A stretch of DNA of 64,000 bases from Chitinophaga rupis (GTDB taxonomy: Bacteria > Bacteroidota > Bacteroidia > Chitinophagales > Chitinophagaceae), in assembly GCF_900109685.1 (NCBI RefSeq), contig NZ_FOBB01000002.1, positions 302,075 to 366,074 on the forward strand, written 5' to 3'. The notes beneath the pieces are model-generated. The model was not told the DNA's origin and searched no databases. It was given only the letters and a program-made list of their open reading frames with translations. The position numbers and the translations under genes are program-made. Position 1 is the first letter of the stretch. Each line of letters starts with the position of its first letter. This document shows, piece after piece, positions 17,132 to 26,097 of this stretch.

Positions 17132-17968
17132 ATGACTCTTTCCCGCAGAAAGTTCTTACAATCTACCATCAAAAGCGTGATCCTGATCGGCATGGGCAAT
17201 GCTTTGCCTGCATTTATGCCGGACAACTTTTCATTGCCTGACCGTAAGAATGTAAAGCTGCGTTTTGCACTGGCATCTGACGGGCATTTTGGAGAACCTA
17301 AGTCGGAATATGCAGTGCTGCACCGGCAAATGACGGACTGGCTTAATGCAGAAGCCAAAGGCCGCGGGCTGGATTTTGTAATGATCAACGGGGACCTTTT
17401 TCATAACGATCCTGCTTTGCTGCCGGGCGTAAAAGCCGCCTGGGATCAATTATCCGTGCCCTATTATGTATCGCATGGCAACCATGATATGACGGAGGAA
17501 GCAAACTGGCAGTCAGTATGGGGAACGCCCTTTGATCATGCGTTCACTAAAAAAGATATTGGTTTCATTACCCTTAATACAGCGGATATAAAAGGGGTAT
17601 ACACCGGCCCTGACCTGGCAAAAACACAGGCTTTCCTGGATGCTTACAAGGATAAGCAGCAGGTATTTGTGTTCATGCACATTACGCCGGTAAAGTGGAC
17701 CAAATACGGTATTGACCGGCCGGACATTGTGGAGCTGTTCAGCCGCCAGGCTAATCTCAAAGCTGTTTTCCACGGGCATGACCATGATGAGGATGGCATG
17801 CGTGAAAAAGACGGAAAGTATTATTTCTGGGATTCACATGTGGCCGGCACCTGGGGTACTGCGTATAAGGGTTACCGTGTGGTGGAAATATTGAAGGATG
17901 GATCTGTACTCACTTATCAGACAGACCCATCCTCCGCAAAACAAATTAATAACAACCGTATCCGTTAA
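17132..17968 (+). CDS. Exported calcineurin-like metallophosphoesterase
   Basis: A 278-residue protein with a Tat-like N-terminus (SRRKFLQS) followed by a hydrophobic stretch. It has the metallophosphoesterase metal-site series: D-x-H in ASDGHFG, GD in INGDLF, GNHD, H in MHITP, and GHDHD. It hydrolyses phosphoesters outside the cytoplasm. The substrate is unknown; a phosphorylated sugar source is plausible given the neighbours. Its stop codon is immediately adjacent (0 bp) to the stop of the convergent peptidase gene, leaving no room for a separate terminator. Confidence 0.88.
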   Translation: MTLSRRKFLQSTIKSVILIGMGNALPAFMPDNFSLPDRKNVKLRFALASDGHFGEPKSEYAVLHRQMTDWLNAEAKGRGLDFVMINGDLFHNDPALLPGVKAAWDQLSVPYYVSHGNHDMTEEANWQSVWGTPFDHAFTKKDIGFITLNTADIKGVYTGPDLAKTQAFLDAYKDKQQVFVFMHITPVKWTKYGIDRPDIVELFSRQANLKAVFHGHDHDEDGMREKDGKYYFWDSHVAGTWGTAYKGYRVVEILKDGSVLTYQTDPSSAKQINNNRIR

Positions 17969-19522
17969 TTACAACGGGAAATCCAGGTCAAACACAAAAC
18001 GCGATGGCTGCGGCAAAGGCTTACGGGGCATCATTTCCGGCCGCATAGCTGTATTATACACAAAGGCTGCAATAATGGTAGCCGCCTGTTTCATATCATC
18101 CATAGATAAATGATCGTAGGTATCCATGTTGCTGTGATGCGTTTTGGTTTCATATTCCAGCGGATCCTGTATAAACTGGAAGCCGGGAATGCCTACTGCA
18201 TCAAATGAAAGGTGGTCTGTAGAGCCGGTATTGCTGCTGGTAATGCCGGTAGCGCCCAGGTCTGCAAAGGGTTCCAGCCAGCTGCGGAAAATAGGGCCTG
18301 CCGCTTCATTGTTCTGCAAATAAATACCCCTGATCTTACCGGAGCCATTATCCAGGTTATAATAGGCCGATACATTTTTCTGCTCCGCCGTTAATTTCAT
18401 ATCTGCAGGGTTGCCATAATGCTTTTTCACATAACCAAAAGAACCTAACAGTCCCTGCTCTTCACCGCCCCACAGTGCAATACGGATGGTGCGTTTAGGC
18501 TGTACGCCCAGTGTTTTTAAAATGCGCATTACTTCCATCATCACAATACAGCCCGCGCCATCATCGGTAGCACCGGTGCCGCTATGCCAGGAATCCAGGT
18601 GGCCGCCCAGCATTACTACCTGGTTTTTCAGCTCGTTATCTGTACCCGGTATTTCACCTACAACATTGTAACCTTTGGTATCTGTGCTGTCCCATTTGGC
18701 TTTTACATTCATTTCCAGCTGTACGGGCTGTGAGGAGCGCAGCAGGCGGTATAAACGCAGCATATCTTCTGTGGAAACGGTTACTTCCGGTAAAGGCGAC
18801 GTATAACCCTTGGCGTAGTACATACGGCCATCTGCGAAAATGGTGCCGTCCCTGCCATGCAGATTGGCATTCAGTAAGGCTGCGGCGCCTTTGGCCGCCA
18901 GGTGTTTCCTTACTGCATAAAGCTTCTGGAAAAAATCGCCGTATTTAGCTATGTCATCCCGCTCTAACATATACATATCAGGCAGCTTGCTAAAGTCGGT
19001 AGTATCTGCATAGCGGGTGGCAAAGGGTTTGAAGTTGGATACCAGCGCTGTATCACGCGGACGTACTATCACAATCTTTCCTTTAATGCTGGCTCCTAAT
19101 TTATCTATAGCAGCTTCAGATAAGGTATCCAGCAATACTACCGGTGCGGTGATGGGGCCTTTGGTGCCGGTGCTCCATGCTTTGGGATAGGCAATAAGCG
19201 GCTGGTAGTAGGGCGTTTTCAGCGCCAGGTAAGAGCCGGTGAGGCTCCAGCTTTTGCCAAACTGGCCCCAGGGCTCCATGGCAGCGTTTTGCAGGCCCCA
19301 TTGTTTAAGGGTTTGCACTACCCATTTGGCTGCATGCGTGTAGCCGGGGGAGTTAGTCAGGCGCGGCCCGTTAACATCCGTCAGGTAATGCGCAATGACA
19401 GGGATCTGCGAATGCTCCAGGCCTTCAGTCCTGATCTTTTGCATCATAGCCTGATCTACCGGCTCCTGTTGCGCAAGCAGGCAAAAGGGTATCAGGAGGA
19501 GTACTAGAATGAGAGTTCTCAT
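17969..19522 (-). CDS. M28-family zinc metallopeptidase, secreted
   Basis: A 517-residue protein with a signal peptide (MRTLILVLLLIPFCLLAQ). A protease-associated-like insert occupies roughly residues 120-260. The M28 catalytic domain follows: GGHLDSWHSGTGATDDGAG (zinc His/Asp), LWGGEEQGLLGS (catalytic Glu pair), STDHLSF and KTHHSNMDTYDHL (last zinc His). These are aminopeptidase/carboxypeptidase-type exopeptidases of the cell envelope. The stop abuts the stop of the convergent phosphoesterase. Confidence 0.92.
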   Translation of the reverse strand: MRTLILVLLLIPFCLLAQQEPVDQAMMQKIRTEGLEHSQIPVIAHYLTDVNGPRLTNSPGYTHAAKWVVQTLKQWGLQNAAMEPWGQFGKSWSLTGSYLALKTPYYQPLIAYPKAWSTGTKGPITAPVVLLDTLSEAAIDKLGASIKGKIVIVRPRDTALVSNFKPFATRYADTTDFSKLPDMYMLERDDIAKYGDFFQKLYAVRKHLAAKGAAALLNANLHGRDGTIFADGRMYYAKGYTSPLPEVTVSTEDMLRLYRLLRSSQPVQLEMNVKAKWDSTDTKGYNVVGEIPGTDNELKNQVVMLGGHLDSWHSGTGATDDGAGCIVMMEVMRILKTLGVQPKRTIRIALWGGEEQGLLGSFGYVKKHYGNPADMKLTAEQKNVSAYYNLDNGSGKIRGIYLQNNEAAGPIFRSWLEPFADLGATGITSSNTGSTDHLSFDAVGIPGFQFIQDPLEYETKTHHSNMDTYDHLSMDDMKQAATIIAAFVYNTAMRPEMMPRKPLPQPSRFVFDLDFPL

Positions 19523-19540
19523 GTAATGACAATGTTTAGG

Positions 19541-19675
19541 GTAAATTACGAATTATGAATGAATGCCGAACGCTTAACGCCAAATGCTTAACGCTAAGGT
19601 CCTTAGGCTGTGCATTGAACAAAACACAAACAGTGTTTCGCGTTTAGCATTCAGCATTCGGCTCAATCCGTAATT
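19541..19675. repeat. Compound 7-bp-word inverted repeat (AATTACG plus CGCTTAA/GCATTCA types)
   Basis: The left side has AATTACGAATTATGAAT, then GAATGCC, GAACGCT, TAACGCC, AAATGCT, TAACGCT. The right side (19640-19675) has GCATTCA, GCATTCG, then CCGTAATTA. The two sides pair imperfectly as an inverted repeat. Two word types are nested here, and the right end supplies the TAA stop of the gene at 19674. Confidence 0.65.
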
Positions 19676-21485
19676 AAAATATGGTGATCCCCGCATTCCA
19701 GCCTATTGCGCCCGGGCGGCTACGGTAGCCGGTTTTACGGATAACCTCCTGCTCATCATAATAAATGGTAAATGCAGGACCTGCAAACACACTACACAGA
19801 CGGTTTAGCCGGTAATGCAGTAAAGGCTGCAACCGTACCAGAGGCTGTAACTTTTCCCAGCTGCCCAGATACAGGCTGGGGGAGAGGAACTCCGCAGCCA
19901 GGTACATTTTATCCGATAACGTAAAAATATGCCCCAGGCCAAACCCGAACAGGAAAGCCTTTTTATTAGCCACGGGGTTATAACCTGCTGTAAAAATGGA
20001 GTAGAGCTTTTTGGTGCCTGTTTTAACCGTCAGGTTCAGTAAGGTGATCTCGTTGGTGGATAAAGAGAGCTGGTGGATACCGCCTTTTCTAACAATGTTG
20101 AGCAGGCCAATACTGTAACCGGTGGAAGTATCGGACACATTCACAAGCGCAAACTGCAGGCCGCGTAAAGTATCCGCATAGTTAAATACACCTGCTACCT
20201 GGAAGCCTTTGGCAGTGCCGTGCACTATGTTGCCAAGGCCCGCTACCTGCATGCCGTACATATCCCCTTTAGCCAGGTTTAATACGCCGGCAGCCTGGAA
20301 GCCCTGCATGGTATCTGATATGTTGCTCACGCCGCCTACCTGCAATCCCTGCACATCATCCTTCGCCAGGTTCAGCACACCGGCTGCCTGCATACCCTGC
20401 ACATTTTTGCCATTGAGGTTAAATACACCGCCCACCTGTGCCCCTTTTACAGAATCGCGGGTGTTGTTATAGATACCACCTGCCTGCAGCCCCACCATCT
20501 TTCCTTTTACGATGTTCAGCACACCGCCTACCTGCAGGCCTGTAACGGTATCCAGCACATAGTTGTGGATACCCGCTGCCTGCAGGCCTACTACTTTCCC
20601 GCCTACTACATTGAAAATGCCGCCTACCTGCACGTACTGCACATCCTTTTTATCGATATTAAAAATGCTGCCTACTTCAACGCCATTCAGCCCTGCGGCA
20701 TAGCCACCTATCAGGTTGAATGAAACTTTGTTAACCACCTGCGCATCCAGGTGGCCATGAGAGCCCAGGCCGGGCACAATAGAGGACTGGAAAGGCTTAT
20801 CTGCAAAAAAGCTGCTGAGGTTCAAACTTTGCATACGCTGTTTGGACGAAAGGAAGAACTTACCCATCCAGGTTTTTTCCACGCCAATATCCACCGGCAT
20901 TAGCATTACGGTGGGGGCATGTTTTATGGAGATATCCATTTCCTGGTCCACACCGGCATGCACGGCAAGGGTAGTATCGCGGTACAGGTCTTTACTTACC
21001 GTGATGGTTGCTGCATTGCGGTCGCTGCCCTTCAGGCGCAGGCGATAAAAACCCTGTTCGTTGGTAAGGGTGGAAATGAACTGCTGTTTTTCATATACGG
21101 TGGCGTTCACCACTTTTACGCCGGTTTCCCGGTCCTGTACATACCCGCTGATGGTGAATTGTTTGGAAAAGTCAGGTACAATAATGATATGATCGCTTAC
21201 TTCCTTGTATTGATAAGCGCCGCCGAAGAGCTGATCCAGGATCTGTTTTACGGGTTTATTAACAGCCGAAAGGGTAACCAGGCTGTCGTTTTTTACTACA
21301 TCGCTGGTGTAGGAAAAATGGAACTGTCCCTGTTCGCCTATGCTGTTCAATACCTTTACCAGGGGTTGTTTTTTGACATTAACTGTTACGGTTTTGCGTA
21401 ACAGGTGTTGGGCATGGCTTAGGGTGGAACAAAGAATGCTAACAGTAATGAATATTATTCTTATCAAGGCGGAATTAAAATTCAT
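19674..21485 (-). CDS. STN / carboxypeptidase-regulatory-like protein with tandem surface repeats
   Basis: A 603-residue exported protein. After the signal peptide there is an STN domain (about residues 27-108; VNVKKQPLVKVLNSI, then the SAVNKPVKQILDQLF pattern). A CarboxypepD_reg-like beta domain follows (about 112-190, SGYVQDRETGVKV). Residues about 255-465 are roughly ten repeats of about 21 residues, each with a G-x-Q-x-(A/G)-G-V/I-x-N core (for example GLQVGGVLNIV). These resemble the LA_2272-type surface repeats named from Leptospira. The C-terminus looks like outer-membrane beta strands. STN domains normally sit on TonB receptors or FecR-type systems; here one is joined to a repeat region instead. 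The function is unknown. Confidence 0.75.
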   Translation of the reverse strand: MNFNSALIRIIFITVSILCSTLSHAQHLLRKTVTVNVKKQPLVKVLNSIGEQGQFHFSYTSDVVKNDSLVTLSAVNKPVKQILDQLFGGAYQYKEVSDHIIIVPDFSKQFTISGYVQDRETGVKVVNATVYEKQQFISTLTNEQGFYRLRLKGSDRNAATITVSKDLYRDTTLAVHAGVDQEMDISIKHAPTVMLMPVDIGVEKTWMGKFFLSSKQRMQSLNLSSFFADKPFQSSIVPGLGSHGHLDAQVVNKVSFNLIGGYAAGLNGVEVGSIFNIDKKDVQYVQVGGIFNVVGGKVVGLQAAGIHNYVLDTVTGLQVGGVLNIVKGKMVGLQAGGIYNNTRDSVKGAQVGGVFNLNGKNVQGMQAAGVLNLAKDDVQGLQVGGVSNISDTMQGFQAAGVLNLAKGDMYGMQVAGLGNIVHGTAKGFQVAGVFNYADTLRGLQFALVNVSDTSTGYSIGLLNIVRKGGIHQLSLSTNEITLLNLTVKTGTKKLYSIFTAGYNPVANKKAFLFGFGLGHIFTLSDKMYLAAEFLSPSLYLGSWEKLQPLVRLQPLLHYRLNRLCSVFAGPAFTIYYDEQEVIRKTGYRSRPGAIGWNAGITIF

Positions 21486-21671
21486 GCGGCAAGATACAAA
21501 AGACCGGTTAAATTAATGGGCGGCGGATGACTGCCTGCGGTTTAAGGCTAATGGTTAATGATGCGGGTTATTAGTATGGCATTGAATATACTAATGCTTA
21601 TTTGTCTATACGCAGATGGCTGAGAATAGAGGTATATAAGAGATGGCAGCGTATTACTGTGCTCTGAATAT

Positions 21672-21705
21672 ATAAAAAAAAGAACCCCGCGCAAAAGAGC
21701 GGGGT
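21672..21705 (-). terminator. Intrinsic terminator, minus strand
   Basis: On the minus strand, ACCCCGC (complement of 21699-21705) and GCGGGGT pair perfectly around 8 nt. They are followed by TTCTTTTTTTT (complement of 21672-21683). It is a second stop for transcription leaving the biosynthetic operon. Confidence 0.8.
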
Positions 21706-21840
21706 GGATCCCTTATTCCTCAAAATAAGATATTAAAAAATCCCGGGCAAAATTACGCGCTACAGAATGAGGGGATGCTAATCAGAAGTTAATGATGCGA
21801 TTTTTATATGATGTGTATAGTGGTTGGGTGGGGGGGAAAT

Positions 21841-21872
21841 AAAAAGGGGGACTGGATGGAAATCCGGTCCCC
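21841..21872 (-). terminator. Intrinsic terminator at the end of the biosynthetic operon
   Basis: Arms GGGGACTGGAT (21847-21857) and ATCCGGTCCCC (21862-21872) pair with one mismatch around 4 nt. On the minus strand a T-rich tail follows. It lies about 90 bp past the last operon gene's stop. The remaining 21486-21959 spacer holds no gene that I can support. Confidence 0.8.
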
Positions 21873-21959
21873 TGATGAAATAGGAAAATTCATTTAATAT
21901 CAAGAGTAATTTACAAAAACAGATAGCACATTTTAGCTAATAAGGTGTTAACGGAAAAG

Positions 21960-23252
21960 TTAATTTTCCACCGCCATTTCCACTTCCGCCTCCGCCAGCA
22001 CTAATGCCATGGCCGCTTCCTTTATAGCTACCGCTTCTGCCTCCGGCAAAAAGTTCTCATTCGATATAAACACAAAGTCCATTTGCCCACGGAATGTAGT
22101 GGTTACAATGGTATTAGGATTGCGCCAGGGAAAAGCCACCGTAGGGCTCATAATAGCTTCCACCTGGAAGGTCTGGTAGTGCTCCTGTACGTTTAACCGC
22201 CCCATATTGGAGAAAGTAACGTCATGATTCCCATTGGTGACCTTTAACAGCTTCACCAGCTTTTTTGCAGAGCTATGTACATATTCCCCGATCATCAGCT
22301 GTATAAACACATTTACTTCCGCTATTTTCTCCGCCAGGTCATCCTTTAGCTTATAGGCCTGCACCCAGAAGCCTTTGGCCGAAGCTGGTGCATCTTCACT
22401 TAAAGAAAGATTTACGGTAGGGGCGTAGGCAAACAAATGATCCGGGCGGATGGCCGTAATAAAACGGCGTATATCCACCGGCGATATGATCTTATTCTTA
22501 GCCTGCTCACCTTTCACCTGTTTAAAAGCCCGCAGTAGCGCCACGCTTAAGGCTGCATGCACCGTAGTGCCTTCTGTTTTGCAGCGGCTCACAAATGCGG
22601 CAGACTGTGCTTTGCTGAGCTTCCAGTGCAGCAGGTAGTCACGGCCTTTAGGCGGCTGCTTTTTGCCCAGCAATACTACAGACAACGTAAGCCAGGCCAG
22701 CACCCTCGATTTCCTGCCCTTTTGCCGTAACTGTTTGTTCTCCAGAAAAGGTGCGGGTATCAGCTCGTGAATATCATTAAAGGCCAGGTAAGGTTCCATC
22801 GGCAGGTCAGGCTGGTCCAGCAGGACAAGCAGCTCCTGCAGGATGGTGGCTACAGAGCCACCGTCGCAAATGCAGTGGTGGCATACCAGGATCAGCTCTG
22901 ATACCTCCGGCGACTGGATCCATACTACCCGGCACAAAGGGCCGTTCTGCATGTCAAACGGGGTAGCCCATTCCTGCATGGATTCCCGCTGCCAGTCGTT
23001 ATCACTATGGCGGGCTACTTTTCGTACGGGTATAGCCGTTATCTGCTCATTGGTGGTGAACCAGGGGTGGCCTTTTTTATCTGTGACCACGCCCGCGCTC
23101 AGCAGCGGATGTTTGGCCTGGATCCTGGATAGCGCATGCCGCAGGTTTTCCGGGAAAACAGTGCCCCGGATCCTGGCCGTAAAACAGCTGTTCAAGGGCG
23201 TGTTGCCATCTCCGTACATGATCCTTTCACCGATGATGAGTTTTCGTTTCAT
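21960..23252 (-). CDS. Condensation-domain (PapA/alcohol-acyltransferase-like) acyltransferase, second copy
   Basis: A 430-residue, single-domain member of the CoA/ACP-dependent acyltransferase (condensation) superfamily. The catalytic HHxxxDG motif is HHCICDG at residues 125-131, and a late FSNMGRL segment corresponds to the conserved latch/floor-loop region. Free-standing enzymes of this type (for example PapA5) transfer acyl chains from ACP or CoA to hydroxyl groups of lipids. There is no adenylation or carrier domain, so it is not an NRPS module. It is the last gene of the megasynthase operon and is paralogous to the gene just upstream, with the same spacing of motifs. I infer acylation of the glycolipid product. 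Confidence 0.85.
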   Translation of the reverse strand: MKRKLIIGERIMYGDGNTPLNSCFTARIRGTVFPENLRHALSRIQAKHPLLSAGVVTDKKGHPWFTTNEQITAIPVRKVARHSDNDWQRESMQEWATPFDMQNGPLCRVVWIQSPEVSELILVCHHCICDGGSVATILQELLVLLDQPDLPMEPYLAFNDIHELIPAPFLENKQLRQKGRKSRVLAWLTLSVVLLGKKQPPKGRDYLLHWKLSKAQSAAFVSRCKTEGTTVHAALSVALLRAFKQVKGEQAKNKIISPVDIRRFITAIRPDHLFAYAPTVNLSLSEDAPASAKGFWVQAYKLKDDLAEKIAEVNVFIQLMIGEYVHSSAKKLVKLLKVTNGNHDVTFSNMGRLNVQEHYQTFQVEAIMSPTVAFPWRNPNTIVTTTFRGQMDFVFISNENFLPEAEAVAIKEAAMALVLAEAEVEMAVEN

Positions 23253-23262
23253 CCGTTGAGAT

Positions 23263-23364
23263 TTAATTTTTTATAAGGTATTCATAACGGCCAGCCTGGG
23301 CGCCGACATCCATGTGTTGAATAAGAGCTGTGTTGCAAATGCAGTGGTGGCATACCGGCATCAG
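23263..23364 (-). pseudogene. Possible remnant of a third condensation-type acyltransferase motif
   Basis: The 129-bp spacer between the two acyltransferases contains 22 nt (23335-23356) identical to the catalytic-motif codons of the downstream copy (22866-22887). The minus-strand frame reads LMPVCHHCIC before diverging, and it stops at 23263-23265. The conserved context suggests a fragment left by duplication, deletion or unequal recombination between the tandem genes. It has no start codon or the DG of the motif, so it cannot encode a working enzyme. Confidence 0.5.
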
Positions 23365-23381
23365 TTGATCATCTTCACCCT

Positions 23382-24668
23382 TTACACCAATTGCACTGCT
23401 TCAGGTACCCGTTTTCCTTCCAGTAAAAGCTCCATGGCTTTATCCCGGATGGCGCTGGCCTCTTCATACGACAAATACGCATCGTTAGAGAGGAAAGAGA
23501 AATTTAATTGTTCATCAAATGTGCTGGCAATAATGCCGTTCGGATTGGCTGATTTAAAGATGAGAATGGGATTGTGTACCGCCTCTACTTCAAAGGAGCT
23601 GAATTTTTTTGGTATATCCAGCCGGCCCATATTGGAGAACGTAAGATCATTATTGCCCCTGGCCGTGCCCAGGTACTGCGATAATTTTTTTACTACCGGG
23701 TGCAGGTATTCATTAAGCATGATCTCCTCATACACCTTCAGGTTGGAGAGCTTTTCCGACAGGCGGTTATTCAGCCGCTTTACCTGCTCCTGGAAATCCA
23801 GCATGGGATCTTTATCAATAGATAAGGTAGTGCTGGTGGCAAAACCAAACAGCATATCATCTTTTATTTCCGGGATATAACGCCGCAGGTTGACCGGGCA
23901 AAATACCTGGTTCTTTACATTTTTGCTGCCTCTTACATGACGGAACGCAAGCAGGAATGCTGTACATAAAGCTGCGTGCATAGTAGTATGCTGTACCTTG
24001 CAACGCCTTACCAGGGCTGCGGTTGCAGCTTTGTCCATTTTCCAGCGCACCGTATAATCCTTACCCCAGCGGATCTGTTTTTTGCCGGATACAAAAAGCA
24101 GGAACAAACGTAAAATGGCCGCTGTGACCTTGCCTTTACGCTGTAATTTTTTGTCTGATAAAATAGCTTCCGGTACCAGGTCCTCTACTGTATTAAATGT
24201 TTCATATTGCCCAATGGCCAGGTCCGGCTGATCCAGCAACGTAAGCATTTCCTTGTACAAGGTTACAATGGAGGCGCCGTCGCAAATACAGTGATGGCAT
24301 ACCATAATGAGCTCCGATACTTCTGCGGAGCGGAGCCACACCATGCGCAGCAGCGGACCATTTTGCATATCAAACCGTTGCTGGCATTCCTTTTCAGATT
24401 CCCGCATCCAGTCCTCATCCGATGTACGTGTGAGGATGCGCACCGGGATATCCGGCACCGGCATGGGAGATACAAACCAGGGCTGTCCTTTGCTATCTTC
24501 CTGCACACCTACAGTCAGCAATGGATGCCGGGCCTGGATCTTAGCCAGCGCATTCCGCAACGCCACTTCTGTAAAGGAGCCGTTAATCTTTACCGTAAAG
24601 GTGATATTCTTGGGAATGATGCCATCTCCATAAATGAAGCGCTCCAGGAAAAGTAGTTTACGTTTCAT
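23382..24668 (-). CDS. Condensation-domain (PapA/alcohol-acyltransferase-like) acyltransferase, first copy
   Basis: A 428-residue paralogue of the gene at 21960. The HHCICDG motif is again at 125-131, and FSNMGRLDIP occurs later. The two proteins start alike (MKRKL, then ERxxYGDG), which points to tandem duplication followed by divergence. The likely role is transfer of an acyl chain from a carrier protein or CoA onto a hydroxyl of the polyketide or sugar. Two copies suggest two acylation positions or two donors. It is separated from the glycosyltransferase upstream by 109 bp containing a 7-bp-word repeat. Confidence 0.85.
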   Translation of the reverse strand: MKRKLLFLERFIYGDGIIPKNITFTVKINGSFTEVALRNALAKIQARHPLLTVGVQEDSKGQPWFVSPMPVPDIPVRILTRTSDEDWMRESEKECQQRFDMQNGPLLRMVWLRSAEVSELIMVCHHCICDGASIVTLYKEMLTLLDQPDLAIGQYETFNTVEDLVPEAILSDKKLQRKGKVTAAILRLFLLFVSGKKQIRWGKDYTVRWKMDKAATAALVRRCKVQHTTMHAALCTAFLLAFRHVRGSKNVKNQVFCPVNLRRYIPEIKDDMLFGFATSTTLSIDKDPMLDFQEQVKRLNNRLSEKLSNLKVYEEIMLNEYLHPVVKKLSQYLGTARGNNDLTFSNMGRLDIPKKFSSFEVEAVHNPILIFKSANPNGIIASTFDEQLNFSFLSNDAYLSYEEASAIRDKAMELLLEGKRVPEAVQLV

Positions 24669-24681
24669 GTTTTAATTTTTG

Positions 24682-24780
24682 TATAGTCCATAGTCGATGG
24701 TCCATGGTCCATAGCATATTTCAATTTGCTGATCTGCGTAATATTAGAAGCCTATCCGTTTTGCAGTAGTCTATGGACTA
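24682..24780. repeat. Inverted 7-bp-word repeat inside the operon (TAGTCCA/TGGTCCA type)
   Basis: The left arm from 24684 reads TAGTCCA, TAGTCGA, TGGTCCA, TGGTCCA. The right end (AGTCTATGGACTA, 24768-24780) is its inverted partner over about 10 bp. The right end contains the TAG stop codon (24778-24780) of the upstream glycosyltransferase. Confidence 0.7.
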
Positions 24781-25974
24781 GAACGCTACCATCTTAGCCT
24801 CTGCTGCAAAGCTTTCCAGGTATTCCACTGCTTTATCATTACCGCCGGCCTGTACAAAGGTTTCGCGGATACGCTGTGCGGCCCTGCGGTACTGCGGATT
24901 GTTAAGCAGCTCCCACATGGCTGTTTTAAGATCGTTTACCCGTAGGCGTTTATAGCGCAGCTTAATGCCACAGCCGGCCTTTTCTATCAGGGATGCGGTA
25001 TGAAAATGATCGTAGGCAATGGGGGTAATGAGCATGGGCAGGCCGTTCACGAAAGTATCGTTCACCGTGTTAAAACCACCATGACAGATCACAGCATCCA
25101 TTTCCGCCATCAGCTCAGATTGCGGTACAAAACCCTGCACAATAAAATTATCCGGCCAGGTTTCAAAAATATCAGGGCTGGTGGCGGCAATAATAGTCAA
25201 AGGCTGATCTGCAAAGGCTTCTATCAGCTTGCTGAAAAACTCCTTACGAATATCTACCAGCAGCGTGCCCAGGGATACATATACCTTTGGCGTGGTTACC
25301 TTACGCAGGCGTTCCCAGTCGAACGGTGTTTCATTGGGGCGGCCTTTTACCGGCCCCACAAATTTCATATGTGCGGGTGCGTTAGGCACATTGGCAAATG
25401 TTTGCGAAGTGAACACCAGGTTCAGCTGATTAGAGTTTACGATCGCCTGCGGCGTATAAATACCAAACTCCTGCTGCAGGGAAAGAATGTTATGCACCCA
25501 CCAGGCATGCACCTTGGGCGCGCTCATTGCATCGCCTCCCACATCCGGCGGCACAGGGGTGGTAGTTACACAGGGAATGCCTTTGTTGTGCGCGCAAATA
25601 GCACCGGCGAAGGTGATACAGTCGCTCACGATCACATCCGGCTGAAACTCGTCTACAATGCGCTCCAGGCCTTTCATAATGAAGCGGCAAAAGGGCATAT
25701 AGGTTTCTTCCAGCGCCAGCTTCAGGGTTTCGGCTCCTGAAATATGCGGGCCATCGTCCTGCCGTTTTAATATCCGTTGTATTTCAGGTAAATGTTCTTC
25801 CAGCTCCGCATGCGGTACAATGAACTCGCCACCGGCAGGTACATGTTTGGCGGCAATTTCCTGGATGCCTACCCAGGCTACTTTATGGCCGCGGGCTAAC
25901 AGGCTGGCGCCTACGCTGAGCGTAGGGCTGATATGCCCGAAGAAGGGAGGGACAACGAATAGGTATTTTTTCAT
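24778..25974 (-). CDS. UGT/MGT-type glycosyltransferase (GT1 family), second copy
   Basis: A 398-residue GT-B glycosyltransferase. The N-terminal acceptor domain begins YLFVVPPFFGHISPTLSVG. The C-terminal nucleotide-sugar domain contains VYVSLGTLL and the donor-binding signature region VICHGGFNTVNDTFVNGLPML. GT1 enzymes attach a sugar from a UDP/TDP donor to a lipophilic acceptor (macrolides, sterols, carotenoids, fatty alcohols). Its position after the PUFA-like synthases points to glycosylation of the synthase product at the inner face of the membrane. The sugar is not predictable. The stop codon lies inside a repeat arm. Confidence 0.9.
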   Translation of the reverse strand: MKKYLFVVPPFFGHISPTLSVGASLLARGHKVAWVGIQEIAAKHVPAGGEFIVPHAELEEHLPEIQRILKRQDDGPHISGAETLKLALEETYMPFCRFIMKGLERIVDEFQPDVIVSDCITFAGAICAHNKGIPCVTTTPVPPDVGGDAMSAPKVHAWWVHNILSLQQEFGIYTPQAIVNSNQLNLVFTSQTFANVPNAPAHMKFVGPVKGRPNETPFDWERLRKVTTPKVYVSLGTLLVDIRKEFFSKLIEAFADQPLTIIAATSPDIFETWPDNFIVQGFVPQSELMAEMDAVICHGGFNTVNDTFVNGLPMLITPIAYDHFHTASLIEKAGCGIKLRYKRLRVNDLKTAMWELLNNPQYRRAAQRIRETFVQAGGNDKAVEYLESFAAEAKMVAF

Positions 25975-25990
25975 GGATCGTGTTTTGTTG

Positions 25991-26097
25991 GACTACGGCA
26001 GACCACGGACCACTGTCCGCGAAAAGCCCGCCGGGCTTTATATTGATCTACAATTGTTGTGTTAAAGACTGTGGACTGTGGACAGTGGTCAGTGGAC
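25991..26097. repeat. Inverted 7-bp-word repeat inside the operon with internal hairpin (GACTGTG type)
   Basis: The left arm (GACCACTGTCC, 26008-26018) is the exact inverse of 26080-26090, and further partial pairing brings the arms to about 25 bp. The right arm steps through GACTGTG, GACTGTG, GACAGTG, GTCAGTG and lies inside the 3' end of the upstream glycosyltransferase. The core carries a perfect AAAGCCC/GGGCTTT hairpin (26023-26039) that could slow or stop transcription. Confidence 0.75.

Noticed and set aside
21960..24668. NRPS modules
   Set aside because: The HHxxxDG proteins are single-domain with no adenylation or carrier domain; they fit PapA-type acyltransferases.
24207..25740. Plus-strand ORFs of 149 and 246 codons opposite the acyltransferase and glycosyltransferase
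   Set aside because: Antisense shadows of genes with clear catalytic motifs; no start context or homology.
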